Shown in pieces: positions 17,800 to 26,606 of a stretch of 64,000 nucleotides of DNA. The DNA lies in the NCBI RefSeq assembly GCF_020421205.1, contig NZ_JAIZZH010000001.1:620001-684000 (forward strand), written 5' to 3'. The notes beneath the pieces are model-generated. The model saw only the letters and a list, made by a program, of their open reading frames with translations, made no database searches and was not told the DNA's origin. Numbering within the stretch: position 1 is the stretch's first letter; every line of letters starts with the position of its first letter. Origin of the DNA: Hymenobacter pini. GTDB taxonomy: Bacteria > Bacteroidota > Bacteroidia > Cytophagales > Hymenobacteraceae. The position numbers were made by a program, and so were the translations under genes.

Positions 17800-20700
17800 T
17801 TAGCTTTGGCGGGGAATTGCGCGCTGCCGCGAGGCGGCGGGCAAAGTAGTTACCAGTTGCGGACGCACTACCGATACGCCAGCGGGCGTACCAGCAGCGG
17901 GGGCCAGTACCGTAGCCAGCGTGGTGGCCTGTGGCTGGAAGGGGTTCAGCAGCTGGAAGGCCGTGCCCGTCGACTTCTTCCACACTTCCACGCCCGAGAG
18001 GTTCAGGTCGCCGCCCGAGCTGGTGAGCGTGAGGGTGCCGTTCGAAACAGTCGTCGTGAACGGACCAATCTTCTTCCAATTGCCAGCCGGGCCGGTGTTG
18101 TAGTTGCTCAGTACGGTTTGGCCGTTCAGGGCAATGCTTACCGTCTGCGCCGCGTTGTCCTCCCACACGTAAGCGTACACGTCGTAGGTACCGTTGGGCA
18201 CGCTGGTCATCGAGAAGCTCAGGTTGCGGCCGTACACCGAGGAACGAATCATCTGCGCGTTGGCCGTAGTGGTGGCCGGATTCAGCGTGATGCCCTGGTT
18301 GGCAAACGGCGTACCGTTGGTGGTATAGTTAGCGGCGGTGCTGCCCTGCCAGGTGTTGCCGTCCAGCGTAGTGGCCGAACCGTTCAGGTTAACGGCGCGG
18401 TAGAACGTGGCAGTGGCCACTGTGGTCGGATTCACGGTCACAGCTACGGCGGCAGAGGTGGTGCTGGCCCCGGCGTTGTCAGTGGCTTTGGCCGTGAGCG
18501 ACACGCTGCCGGCCGCCGTGGGCGTCCAGCTCAGCTGGTAGGGGGCGGAGGTGTCCTCGCCCAGCTTGGTCGAGCCGTTGAAGAACTCCACTTTGGCTAC
18601 TGAGCCGTCAGCGTCGGCGGCGGTGGCCGTCAGGGCCAGGGCCGAGTTGACCGTCACCGAGGAGCTGGCCGCGGCCAAACTCACCGTCGGGGCTTGGTTC
18701 TGCGTGGCCGTGTTGGCCTTCCAGATTTCAATGCCCGACAGGTTGGGGTGGCCACCCGAAGTAGCCAGCACAATGTTGCCATCGGTGATGTTGGTCGTGA
18801 ACGGGCCCAGGCGTTTCCAGGTACCCGCCGAGCCGGTGTTGTAGTTGCTCTGCACCGTCTGCCCTTCCAGCACAATGTTGGTGGTTTCGGGGTTGTTGTC
18901 CTCCCAGATGTAGGCGTACACGCTGTACGTGCCGTTGGGTACGTTGCTCACGGTAGCGCCCACGTTGGTACCACCAATAGCGGTAGTCAGCATGCTCGCG
19001 CGGGCCGCATCGGCACTGGGTTGCAGGGTAGTGGAGGTGTTGCTGAACACCATGCCGCTGAGCTGCACGTTAGCCGCCCCGGCCGAAGCTTCCCAGCTGT
19101 TACCATCCAGCGTTACGGCCGAGCCGCCAATGTTGATGGCGCGGAAGAACGTGGAGTTAGCCGGCCCGGTAAACGTGGGCGAAGGCGTGGCCACTGTGGC
19201 CGGATTCACGGTCACAGCTACGGCGGCAGAGGTGGTGCTGGCCCCGGCGTTGTCAGTGGCTTTGGCCGTGAGCGACACGCTGCCGGCCGCCGTGGGCGTC
19301 CAGCTCAGCTGGTAGGGGGCGGAGGTGTCCTCGCCCAGCTTGGTCGAGCCGTTGAAGAACTCCACTTTGGCTACTGAGCCGTCAGCGTCGGCGGCGGTGG
19401 CCGTCAGGGCCAGGGCCGAGTTGACCGTCACCGAGGAGCTGGCCGCGGCCAAACTCACCGTTGGGGCTTGGTTCTGCGTGGCCGTGTTGGCCTTCCAGAT
19501 TTCGATGCCCGACAGGTTCACTGTGCCTCCGGTTGAGGTCAGCGTCAGGTTACCGTCAGCGACGTTAGCTGTGAACGGGCCCAGACGTTTCCAGGTGCCC
19601 GCCGAGCCGCTGTTGTAGTTGCTCTGCACCGTCTGCCCTTCCAGGGCCAGGCTAAAGGTTTCCGCATTGTTGTCTTCCCATACGTAGGCATACACCACGT
19701 ACGCACCGTTGCTCACCGTCACATTGGCCGTCAGGGCGTTGCTATACGCCGACGAGCGAATCATGTCGGCCCGAGCCGCATCGGTGGCCGGGTTCAGCGT
19801 GATACCCTGGTTCGAGAAGGTATTACCATTCACCTGGAAACCCGTGGCGCTGCCACCCGCTTCCCAAGCCCGGCTATCAATGGTAGTAGCACCGCCGTTC
19901 ACGTTGATGGCGCGCACAAACGTAGCGTTTGTGGGGTCAACTGGGGCCGGAGCCGGAGCGGGCGTAGGAGCCGGAGTAGGAGTTGGGGTAGAAGTACCAC
20001 CCGTGTTGGTGCCGCCGGCGCCCAGGGCGATGTTGTTCTGCTGCAGTTTCTGCTGCCAACGCGTCATTTCATCTGCTTCCGTCTGGAGCGTGATGGGATT
20101 GGGCAGGTGGGTGGTACCCGAGCAAGTGGAGCAGGCACCCGTGCTCAAGTCGTGGCGGTTCGGGAAGGGCACGTTGTAGCCGTTCTTCACGAAGCCAATG
20201 GTGTTGTTCTGAATCCGGTTGTTGTAGAATACCGAGCCGGGCTGCTGGTAGGCGTTGAACACGGCCGTGGCAGCGTAGTTGGCGTTCATGGCCGAGCCAT
20301 CGGGCATCTGGCCGGCAGTAATCATGCGGTTGTCGTGGTAGTACACGTCGTGGCCGGCCGCAATGTTCATAGCCGCGTTACACGTGCTGATGAACTGGTT
20401 GTTGTAGGCCTCAATGAAGGCCGCCGTAGTAGAAGCCGACGAGCCGTCGCCGTCCGTCGTCATGCCCGTACCGGTGAATGTGTTGCCATTGGCCGGGTAC
20501 GGGTAAGCGCCTTTAATGAAGTTGTCGTGCACGCGGGCTACGCTTTGCTGCACCCCGCCCGAGTTGTAGAAGTTGATGTTGTCTTCTACCAGACTGTTGT
20601 TGGGCTCATTGATTACCTGGTTCCAAGCAATTTCAATGTTGCCCACGTTGCGCACCTGGTTCATGCCGCAGAACTGCACGTACTCGCCGCCGCCATTGCG

Positions 20701-21246
20701 GTAACGGCCGTCAATGTTCTTGGCCTGGTTGTAGCGCACCGTCAGGGTTTGGGAGGCCGAGCCATCCCCGCTCCACTGGTAAGCGGCAATGCCAGACGTG
20801 TGCTCGAAATAGTTGTTTTCGATGCGCACCGAGCGGCCGGTGTTTACCTCCACAAAGCGGCCGTGGCGCTTGTTGTCCACGCTCTGCTGAATGCCGTAGC
20901 CTTTGTTGTTGGTGATTACCAGCGTAGAGCCGCCATTCTTGGCATCAATCAGGTCGCCGGCGCCTACCAATACACAGCCGGTAATGGTTACGGGCTGGGT
21001 GGTCTGGATGCGGATACAGGGCGTGTTAGAATCGGTACTGCGGAAGTTGCCCGTGTACGTGCCCCCTTGCGTGATGGTAATGGGGGCCGAATAGGTGATG
21101 TTGGTGGGGTACTGGCCTTGGGCCTGCGAAGTAGCGGGCGTGAGGCTGAACAAGGAAACTACTGCTGCCAACAGCGGCAGCATGCGGGCGCCAGAGCGGT
21201 TGCTTTGAGTCATCAGGTGAAATGTAGTTCTGAGGGCTTTTTGCAT
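17800..21246 (-). CDS. Secreted modular protein: parallel beta-helix, three malectin-like and two Ig-like domains
   Basis: A 1148-residue secreted protein. A signal peptide occupies the N-terminus (hydrophobic PLLAAVVSLFSL, ending near SQAQ). A right-handed parallel beta-helix domain spans about 45-405, with TVRYNQAKNIDGRYRNGGG. A Pro/Thr linker (about 415-435) follows. Three malectin-like, carbohydrate-binding-type domains (about 436-585, 695-843, 945-1095; each with VYAYVWEDN or VYAYIWEDN and GTWKRLGPF or a close variant) alternate with two nearly identical bacterial Ig-like domains (about 588-685, 845-943). No recognised T9SS sorting domain or LPXTG-like tail is seen. The beta-helix half is a paralogue of the protein at 21843-23024. 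A lyase, epimerase or structural glycan-binding role is possible. The start at 21246 is taken over the open frame to 21534 because it gives a clean signal peptide; ATG 21213 is an alternative. Confidence 0.85.
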   Translation of the reverse strand: MQKALRTTFHLMTQSNRSGARMLPLLAAVVSLFSLTPATSQAQGQYPTNITYSAPITITQGGTYTGNFRSTDSNTPCIRIQTTQPVTITGCVLVGAGDLIDAKNGGSTLVITNNKGYGIQQSVDNKRHGRFVEVNTGRSVRIENNYFEHTSGIAAYQWSGDGSASQTLTVRYNQAKNIDGRYRNGGGEYVQFCGMNQVRNVGNIEIAWNQVINEPNNSLVEDNINFYNSGGVQQSVARVHDNFIKGAYPYPANGNTFTGTGMTTDGDGSSASTTAAFIEAYNNQFISTCNAAMNIAAGHDVYYHDNRMITAGQMPDGSAMNANYAATAVFNAYQQPGSVFYNNRIQNNTIGFVKNGYNVPFPNRHDLSTGACSTCSGTTHLPNPITLQTEADEMTRWQQKLQQNNIALGAGGTNTGGTSTPTPTPAPTPAPAPAPVDPTNATFVRAINVNGGATTIDSRAWEAGGSATGFQVNGNTFSNQGITLNPATDAARADMIRSSAYSNALTANVTVSNGAYVVYAYVWEDNNAETFSLALEGQTVQSNYNSGSAGTWKRLGPFTANVADGNLTLTSTGGTVNLSGIEIWKANTATQNQAPTVSLAAASSSVTVNSALALTATAADADGSVAKVEFFNGSTKLGEDTSAPYQLSWTPTAAGSVSLTAKATDNAGASTTSAAVAVTVNPATVATPSPTFTGPANSTFFRAINIGGSAVTLDGNSWEASAGAANVQLSGMVFSNTSTTLQPSADAARASMLTTAIGGTNVGATVSNVPNGTYSVYAYIWEDNNPETTNIVLEGQTVQSNYNTGSAGTWKRLGPFTTNITDGNIVLATSGGHPNLSGIEIWKANTATQNQAPTVSLAAASSSVTVNSALALTATAADADGSVAKVEFFNGSTKLGEDTSAPYQLSWTPTAAGSVSLTAKATDNAGASTTSAAVAVTVNPTTVATATFYRAVNLNGSATTLDGNTWQGSTAANYTTNGTPFANQGITLNPATTTANAQMIRSSVYGRNLSFSMTSVPNGTYDVYAYVWEDNAAQTVSIALNGQTVLSNYNTGPAGNWKKIGPFTTTVSNGTLTLTSSGGDLNLSGVEVWKKSTGTAFQLLNPFQPQATTLATVLAPAAGTPAGVSVVRPQLVTTLPAASRQRAIPRQS
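18413..18744. repeat. Direct repeat copy A (332 bp) encoding an Ig-like domain
   Basis: By eye this segment matches 19187-19518 with three mismatches, at a spacing of 774 bp. It encodes the second Ig-like domain and the tail end of the preceding malectin-like domain of the giant protein. Such identity suggests recent duplication or gene conversion. Confidence 0.9.
19187..19518. repeat. Direct repeat copy B (332 bp) encoding an Ig-like domain
   Basis: The partner of 18413-18744, offset by 774 bp. It encodes the first Ig-like domain. The malectin-like domains on either side are related but clearly more diverged than this segment. Confidence 0.9.
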
Positions 21247-21842
21247 TCTGTGTGCCTTTACACAAGAAAAACTATATAGGAATGATCGATTAAATGCATT
21301 CCCTGTCCAATTTGTTCCAGTGGAACAGATAAATTTTGTGCTATTGGTAAAAGTGTCCTTTTTAAGCCGGTTAGCCAGTAGTAGGAACGGGTGCTTGGGC
21401 GTTATTTGGCGTACTGTGCGCCTGCTGCCACGTGGCCCTACTGCTCGACTAATTACTGGGAGTACTATTCCCATTTTGCTTAAACACGTGTGGCAAACCT
21501 GTTTATCATCTCGCACAATCCTCTCTGCAGCCACTTGAAAGCCTTACTGAAGGCCCGGAACGTTCGGCTCTCAGCTCAATCCTATCCAAATCAGGTATTC
21601 CAGATTATCAGGAAGGTTTTGCTAAGTGCCAGACCAATTGAAGTATTGAAATAATACTAAATCGGTGCGTGGGGTTCATTGCAAATGTATAAAACTACTT
21701 GCATATACAACTGCTCCCGCCGAACAAGTATTTTGTATTATTTATGGGTTCGTTAGTAACTCAAAATCAAAAAAGGCTTACCCGCTGCTGGTAAGCCTTT
21801 TCTCATTACTGTCCGAATGCCAAAATTATATACTAACCTTGG
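21247..21842. other. Non-coding spacer between the two beta-helix genes
   Basis: A 596-bp AT-rich stretch holding the leader of the giant gene on its left side and a terminator at 21771-21801. I see no credible gene in it; short open frames lack coding character. A promoter for the giant gene must lie here, but no convincing -33/-7 pair was found. Confidence 0.6.
21771..21801 (-). terminator. Intrinsic terminator ending the wza-to-beta-helix operon
   Basis: The hairpin AAAAGGCTTACC-CGCTGCT-GGTAAGCCTTTT is about 40 bp after the stop of the minus-strand gene at 21843. On that strand it runs into TTTTTTGATTTTG. Confidence 0.85.
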
Positions 21843-23024
21843 TCAATTGCTTGCCAGTGAATGGCTTAATCCCACGGTTTGACCGGTCTGGCGCACTTGG
21901 TGTAGCCATAGCTTATGTGCCTGCTGTTCCAGTTGCAGCGTAATTGGCTGTGGCAAGTGCTGGGTTTCCGTACAGGGCGTGCAGGCATCAATGCTTAAGT
22001 CGTGGCGGTCGGGGTACGGGCTCTGCCGCCCCCAACTCACAAAGCCGATGGTATTGTGGTGCATGCGGTTGGCAAAAAATACGTCGTTGGGCTTTTCATA
22101 GGCGTTGAAAATGGCTGTGCCGGCGTAAAAGGCCGCCAAGCGCCGGCCATCAGGCAGCAGGCCACTGGTTACGAGGTAATTATCGTGGTAGTAGTTATGG
22201 TGGCCGGCGGCAATGTTCATGGCGGCGTTGCAGGTGCTTACCACGGTATTGTGATGTGCCTCCACGTAGGCCGTCGTGGTCAGGGCCGAGGAGGCGTCCC
22301 CGTCCGTGGTAATGCCGGAACCGGTGAATTTAGGGGCCGTAGCGGGCACCGGATAAGCGCCCTGAATATAGTTGTGCTGCACTACCAAGGGGTGGCGGGC
22401 CGTGCCAGAGGAGTTGTGCAGGTTGATGTTGTCTTCCACCAAACTTTGGTCGGGTATATTCACTACCTCATTCCAGCTGATGCTGATGTTTTCAACCCCA
22501 TGCACCTCATTGAGCTGCAGAAAGCTGACCTTCGCGCCTCCACCGTTGCGGTAGCGGCCGTCAATGTTCCGGGCTTGGTTGTAGCGCACCGTAATGGTTT
22601 GGCTGGGTGTGCCATTGCCTTGCCAACGATATACCAGCAGGCCGCCCGTGTGCTCCAGGTAGTTGTGCTCCGCCAGCAGCTGCACGCCATCATTCAGCTC
22701 CAGAAAACGGCCCCTAGCCTGGTTATCCACCGTGGGCAGCTCGCCAATGCCCCGGCAGTTGCGAATGGTCAGGTTGGCCCCGCCCATACGGGCGTCAACC
22801 AGCAAGCCCGGGCCGCTGAACTCACAATTTTCCAGTACCACGGGCTCGGTAGTGGCAATCTGCACGCACGCCTGCCCGGAGTGGGTGCTGTGGTAGCGGC
22901 CCGTGTAGGTGCCGCCCTGCCGGATAACCAGCACCGCATCGGAGCCGGAGCGCAAGGCACACGTCATTCCTGCCAGCAACAGGCCGAGTAAGAGCACTAC
23001 GCGGGGCAGGAAAGAAAAGAGCAT
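21843..23024 (-). CDS. Secreted right-handed parallel beta-helix protein
   Basis: A 393-residue protein with a strong N-terminal signal (RVVLLLGLLLAGMTCAL), followed by a parallel beta-helix built of short repeats with N/G ladders (NLTIRNCRG, TITVRYNQARNIDGRYRNGGG, ISWNEVVNIPDQSLVEDNI). It shares many blocks with the N-terminal half of the protein at 17800-21246 but lacks its malectin-like and Ig-like domains. It is 36 bp downstream of the GT2 gene and so is the last member of the export operon. Parallel beta-helix proteins inside exopolysaccharide operons are often lyases or epimerases (AlgG/AlgL-type systems); catalytic residues could not be identified here. Confidence 0.85.
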   Translation of the reverse strand: MLFSFLPRVVLLLGLLLAGMTCALRSGSDAVLVIRQGGTYTGRYHSTHSGQACVQIATTEPVVLENCEFSGPGLLVDARMGGANLTIRNCRGIGELPTVDNQARGRFLELNDGVQLLAEHNYLEHTGGLLVYRWQGNGTPSQTITVRYNQARNIDGRYRNGGGAKVSFLQLNEVHGVENISISWNEVVNIPDQSLVEDNINLHNSSGTARHPLVVQHNYIQGAYPVPATAPKFTGSGITTDGDASSALTTTAYVEAHHNTVVSTCNAAMNIAAGHHNYYHDNYLVTSGLLPDGRRLAAFYAGTAIFNAYEKPNDVFFANRMHHNTIGFVSWGRQSPYPDRHDLSIDACTPCTETQHLPQPITLQLEQQAHKLWLHQVRQTGQTVGLSHSLASN

Positions 23025-23060
23025 GCGGCAGCCAGAGTAAGCAAGCAGATAAGCACTAGG

Positions 23061-23900
23061 CTAATGCAGGAAATACCCTACCAGTCGGCGGGCGTAGCCA
23101 TTCAGCAGAAAATAGGGTAAGTAGGGCCGGGGACAGTTTTTGAGGCTGAACCACGTGAAGTTGCGCAGGTTGCCGCCCCCCCGGATGCCGAACAGGTGCT
23201 GGTAGTATCCCCGGACGCTGCGGTGGCGGCGGGTAATTTCCTGACCACTCTCATCAGGATAGGTACTCAGGTGGGCGTCGTAGTTGCAGTACACCGGAAA
23301 GCCGTGGCGGCGGGCTACGCTGGTGTAGTCGAAGTCGGCGAGGTAGTGGGGTAGGCGCTTTTCATCGAATAAGCCAATGGTTTCCAGCACTACCCGAGGA
23401 ATAAGCAAGCCCCGGCCGGGTAGATAGGTTACCGGGTGCAGGCCCCGGCGCTGGTGGGGCGGTAGCTCGGCCAGCAAATCGTGGCGGGTGTTGGTGCGCC
23501 AGTCCAGGGTTTCGCCGCCGTACACGGGCTGGCCGGTGGCCACATCCAGCTCCAGGGCTCCCAGCACCGCAGTTGGGTGCAGCGCGGCCTTGGCCAGCAT
23601 ATCTTCCACGAAGCCGGGGGCCGCCAGCACGTCGTTGTTCAGCGTCATCACGCTTTGGGCGCCTTCCCGCAAGGCCCGCCGGATGCCCATATTCACACCC
23701 GCCGTCCAGAACAGGTTACCGTCGCCTTGCTCGACCAGCACCTCCGGGAACTCCTCCTGCAGCATCTGGCCCGTGCCATCGGTGGAGCCATCATCCACCA
23801 CCACCACCTGAAAATCAGGGGCGGTTTGATGACGCAACGACTGCAGGCAGGCCCGGGTAAACTCTTTGCGGTTGAAAACGGGAATTACGATGTACAGCAT
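23061..23900 (-). CDS. GT2 family glycosyltransferase (rhamnosyltransferase-like)
   Basis: A 279-residue GT-A enzyme with IVIPVFNRKEFTRACLQSL at the N-terminus, VVVDDGSTDGT (33-43), LNNDVLAAPGFVEDML (DxD-like NND near 88), and a C-terminal region typical of WcaA/rhamnosyl-type GT2. It is cytoplasmic, within the wza-wzc-wzx operon, and presumably adds one repeat-unit sugar. The acceptor and donor are not predictable. Confidence 0.9.
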   Translation of the reverse strand: MLYIVIPVFNRKEFTRACLQSLRHQTAPDFQVVVVDDGSTDGTGQMLQEEFPEVLVEQGDGNLFWTAGVNMGIRRALREGAQSVMTLNNDVLAAPGFVEDMLAKAALHPTAVLGALELDVATGQPVYGGETLDWRTNTRHDLLAELPPHQRRGLHPVTYLPGRGLLIPRVVLETIGLFDEKRLPHYLADFDYTSVARRHGFPVYCNYDAHLSTYPDESGQEITRRHRSVRGYYQHLFGIRGGGNLRNFTWFSLKNCPRPYLPYFLLNGYARRLVGYFLH

Positions 23901-23929
23901 AACGGTTCAGCGTGAGTAGTTCGGGACGG

Positions 23930-25231
23930 TTAGGCCCGGGCCAGGTGCGGCTCCTGGGGAGCGGTGGGCGAATTCACTAGCACGGGAGGGAGCGTAAGCG
24001 GCCGGGGTAGCGCCTCCTGCAGCAGGGCTTGCAGGCGCTGGGCGCGCAGGTCCCAGGTGTGGGTGCGGGCAAAGTCGAAGCCCGCCTGGCCCGCGGCGTG
24101 CCGGGCGGCTTGGTTGTGGTAGTAGTGCTCTATGGCCTGCGCCAAGCCCAGTGCCGTAGCGGCCGGGGAGGTTACGGGCACTTTAACGGCTGCCTCCGCC
24201 GGAATAAAATCGTGCGCGCCCTGGTGGTCGAGGGTGATGATGGGCAAACCGGTAGCCATGGCCTCCAGAAACTGCGAGGCAAACGAGTCGCGCAGGCTCC
24301 CGAACAGGAATACATCGTGGGCCAAATAGGCGGCCCGTACCTGCTGCCACGGTATTGCTCCGCGCCAGGTAACGTGGTTTTGCAGGCCGTAGCGGGCAAT
24401 TTGCGCGGGTAGCCGGTCACGCATCGGGCCATCCCCAATGATGGTAAGATGGAATGGTACCCCCTGGTCAACCTTAGAAAGAGCTTCCAGCACCAAGTGC
24501 AGGCCCTTGCGCGGAAACAGCCGCCCCAGCCACAACAGCCGCAACTCAGGCTTGGGCGTGCGTACCGGAAGGGTGGGTGAGAAAAAATCCTCGGGCAAGC
24601 CGGAGTCCAGAAACAGCTCCACGCGGCGGGCTCCCAACTTGCGGGCCAGGGCAGCCGTTTCGGAGTTGGTGGCCAGCACTACAGTGGCGTGCCGGAGCGT
24701 TTGGCGCACATTGGGATCCAGCGTGGTGAGCAGCCAGCCCACTAGGTTGCGCATGGTTTCCGACCTAAACCAGTCGGGAATAAACCGCCGGAATACCACG
24801 GGTGCCCGTTGCCCGCCACCCACCGGCCCAAATACCAGCGGCTTACCCAGGCGCCACATCCAGGAGCCCATTTGCAGGCTGCCGTAGGTGGCGTGGTGCA
24901 CGTAGTCGAAATTGACGGACTGGCTGAGCCGGCGGGCGGCCCGCCACGCCCGGTACTGCCACACCCAGTAGTGCAGGTACACACCAAACTGCCACCGGTG
25001 CAGAAACTGCACCCAAGCCGGCACCGCCACAAACAGAAACTGCAGCTGATTAGGGCCTATTTCGTGCCCGTGCTGAGCCATAAATTCGGCAATGCCGGCC
25101 CGGCCGCACGGGTTGGTAACGCACCACACGCGGTGCCCCTGGCGGGCGGTTTGCCACGTCCAGTTAAACCCAAATCCATCCTCGCCCCCAAACTGAGGGT
25201 TGCAGGCATACGCTGACAGCAGGACGTTCAT
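23930..25231 (-). CDS. GT4 family glycosyltransferase, tandem copy 1
   Basis: A 433-residue GT-B enzyme starting MNVLLSAYACNP and a GGEDGFGFNW motif near residue 15. The Glyco_transf_4/1 C-terminal half has LLWLGRLFPRKGLHLVLEAL, FHLTIIGDGPMRDRL and SLRDSFASQFLEAMATGLPI (the E-x7-E type donor site). It is a clear paralogue of the neighbouring gene 25300-26601: same length and the same motif order. The start at 25231 is preferred to the longer frame at 25270. Confidence 0.9.
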   Translation of the reverse strand: MNVLLSAYACNPQFGGEDGFGFNWTWQTARQGHRVWCVTNPCGRAGIAEFMAQHGHEIGPNQLQFLFVAVPAWVQFLHRWQFGVYLHYWVWQYRAWRAARRLSQSVNFDYVHHATYGSLQMGSWMWRLGKPLVFGPVGGGQRAPVVFRRFIPDWFRSETMRNLVGWLLTTLDPNVRQTLRHATVVLATNSETAALARKLGARRVELFLDSGLPEDFFSPTLPVRTPKPELRLLWLGRLFPRKGLHLVLEALSKVDQGVPFHLTIIGDGPMRDRLPAQIARYGLQNHVTWRGAIPWQQVRAAYLAHDVFLFGSLRDSFASQFLEAMATGLPIITLDHQGAHDFIPAEAAVKVPVTSPAATALGLAQAIEHYYHNQAARHAAGQAGFDFARTHTWDLRAQRLQALLQEALPRPLTLPPVLVNSPTAPQEPHLARA

Positions 25232-25299
25232 AGGGAAGGAGGGGTAACGGCCGAGGTAAAGCCGGCGCAACGGTGGGGTGGGAATGGGGAAGCGGTAGG

Positions 25300-26601
25300 T
25301 TACTCAGCCGGGGTAAGCTCGTGGGTGGCATAGGCCGCAGCCGGCGTAGCCAGCGCGTGAAGGCCAGGGTCGGCGGCGGCCATGCGGCCCAGGTGATGAG
25401 CCACCAGGGCGGGCCAGTTGTGGTGGCGGGCGTAGGCAAAGCTGGCCCGGCCCATCCGCTCCAGCTCAGCGGGGTGGTCGTAGAGGTGCTCCACGGCGCG
25501 GGCCAGGGACTCAGCTGTTTCGGCGGGCGTACCCACCGGCACTTTGCACCCGGCCTCATCCGGAATAAAGTCGGTAGCCCCGTGGTGGTCGAGCGTGAGG
25601 ATGGGCAGGCCCAGCGCCATCGACTCGATGTACTGCGAGGCGTAGGTGTCGCGCAGGCTGCAGAGCATAAACAGGTCGTGCTCCAGATAAGCCTGGCGCC
25701 CCCGGGCGTACGGCACGGCCCCGTGCCAGGTAACGCGGTCCTGCAGGCCAGCGGCGGCAATCCAGCCGGGCAAATGGGGAGCCACCGGTCCGTCGCCCAT
25801 AATGGTCAGGTGAAATTTTACCCGCGGGTGCACCCGGCCCAGCGCATCCAGCACCAAATGCAGGCCTTTGCGCGGAAACAAGCGGGCTAGCCATAGGATG
25901 CGCATTTCGCCATTGGGGGCTAGGGACCGAGGGGTGTAGGCTTCGGGGTAGAAATCTACCGGCTGCGCGGTGCTCATGGCCAACTCCACCCGGCGGGCTC
26001 CCAGCCGACGGGCCAGCTCGGCAGTTTCCCGGTTGGCGGCCAGCACCAGCGTAGCGTGTCGCAACGACTGCCGTACGTTGGGGTCGAAGGTGATGAGCAG
26101 CCAGCTGATGAAATTGCGCATGGTTTCGGTTTTAAACCAATCGGGTAGGTAGCTGCGCAACGAGGCTGGAGCCTGCATGCCGCCGCCCAGGGGGCCCAGC
26201 AGCAGCGGCTTGCCCAGGCGCCACATCCAAGAGGCCATTTGCAGGCTGTTGTAGGTGATGTGGTGCACCATGTCAAAATTCACCAGTGCATCCAGCTGCC
26301 GGGCCTTACGCCACGCCCGAAACTGCCAGAAGATATAGTGCAGATACACGCCAAACTGCCAGCGGTACAAGAAGTTGAGCAGTGCCGGCACCTGCACATA
26401 CACCACTGTAATACGCTGAGCGGCCGGCTCTTGGGCACGCTCCTGCAGGCACTTGTCGAGGGAGCCTTCCTTGTGCAGGGGCGTGGTGAAGCACCATACA
26501 TCATGGCCCAGTTCGGCGGTTTCCCATAGCCAGTTAAAGCCGTGACCATCTTCGCCGCCGCTGTCGGGCTGGCACCCGTAAGCCGAAAGTAGAATCTTCA
26601 T
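25300..26601 (-). CDS. GT4 family glycosyltransferase, tandem copy 2
   Basis: A 433-residue GT-B enzyme (MKILLSAYGCQP, GGEDGHGFNW). The C-terminal donor-binding half contains ILWLARLFPRKGLHLVLDAL, FHLTIMGDGPV and SLRDTYASQYIESMALGLPI. It pairs with 23930-25231 as an old tandem duplication: many blocks are conserved, but the first 100 residues and the loops differ, suggesting different acceptors or donors. The start at 26601 fits the paralogue; the open frame to 26793 overlaps the preceding gene. Confidence 0.9.
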   Translation of the reverse strand: MKILLSAYGCQPDSGGEDGHGFNWLWETAELGHDVWCFTTPLHKEGSLDKCLQERAQEPAAQRITVVYVQVPALLNFLYRWQFGVYLHYIFWQFRAWRKARQLDALVNFDMVHHITYNSLQMASWMWRLGKPLLLGPLGGGMQAPASLRSYLPDWFKTETMRNFISWLLITFDPNVRQSLRHATLVLAANRETAELARRLGARRVELAMSTAQPVDFYPEAYTPRSLAPNGEMRILWLARLFPRKGLHLVLDALGRVHPRVKFHLTIMGDGPVAPHLPGWIAAAGLQDRVTWHGAVPYARGRQAYLEHDLFMLCSLRDTYASQYIESMALGLPILTLDHHGATDFIPDEAGCKVPVGTPAETAESLARAVEHLYDHPAELERMGRASFAYARHHNWPALVAHHLGRMAAADPGLHALATPAAAYATHELTPAE

Positions 26602-26606
26602 AGAGA

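Noticed and set aside
20107..21279. 390-codon plus-strand frame
   Set aside because: Antisense to the beta-helix domain of the giant protein, with no signal peptide or motif.
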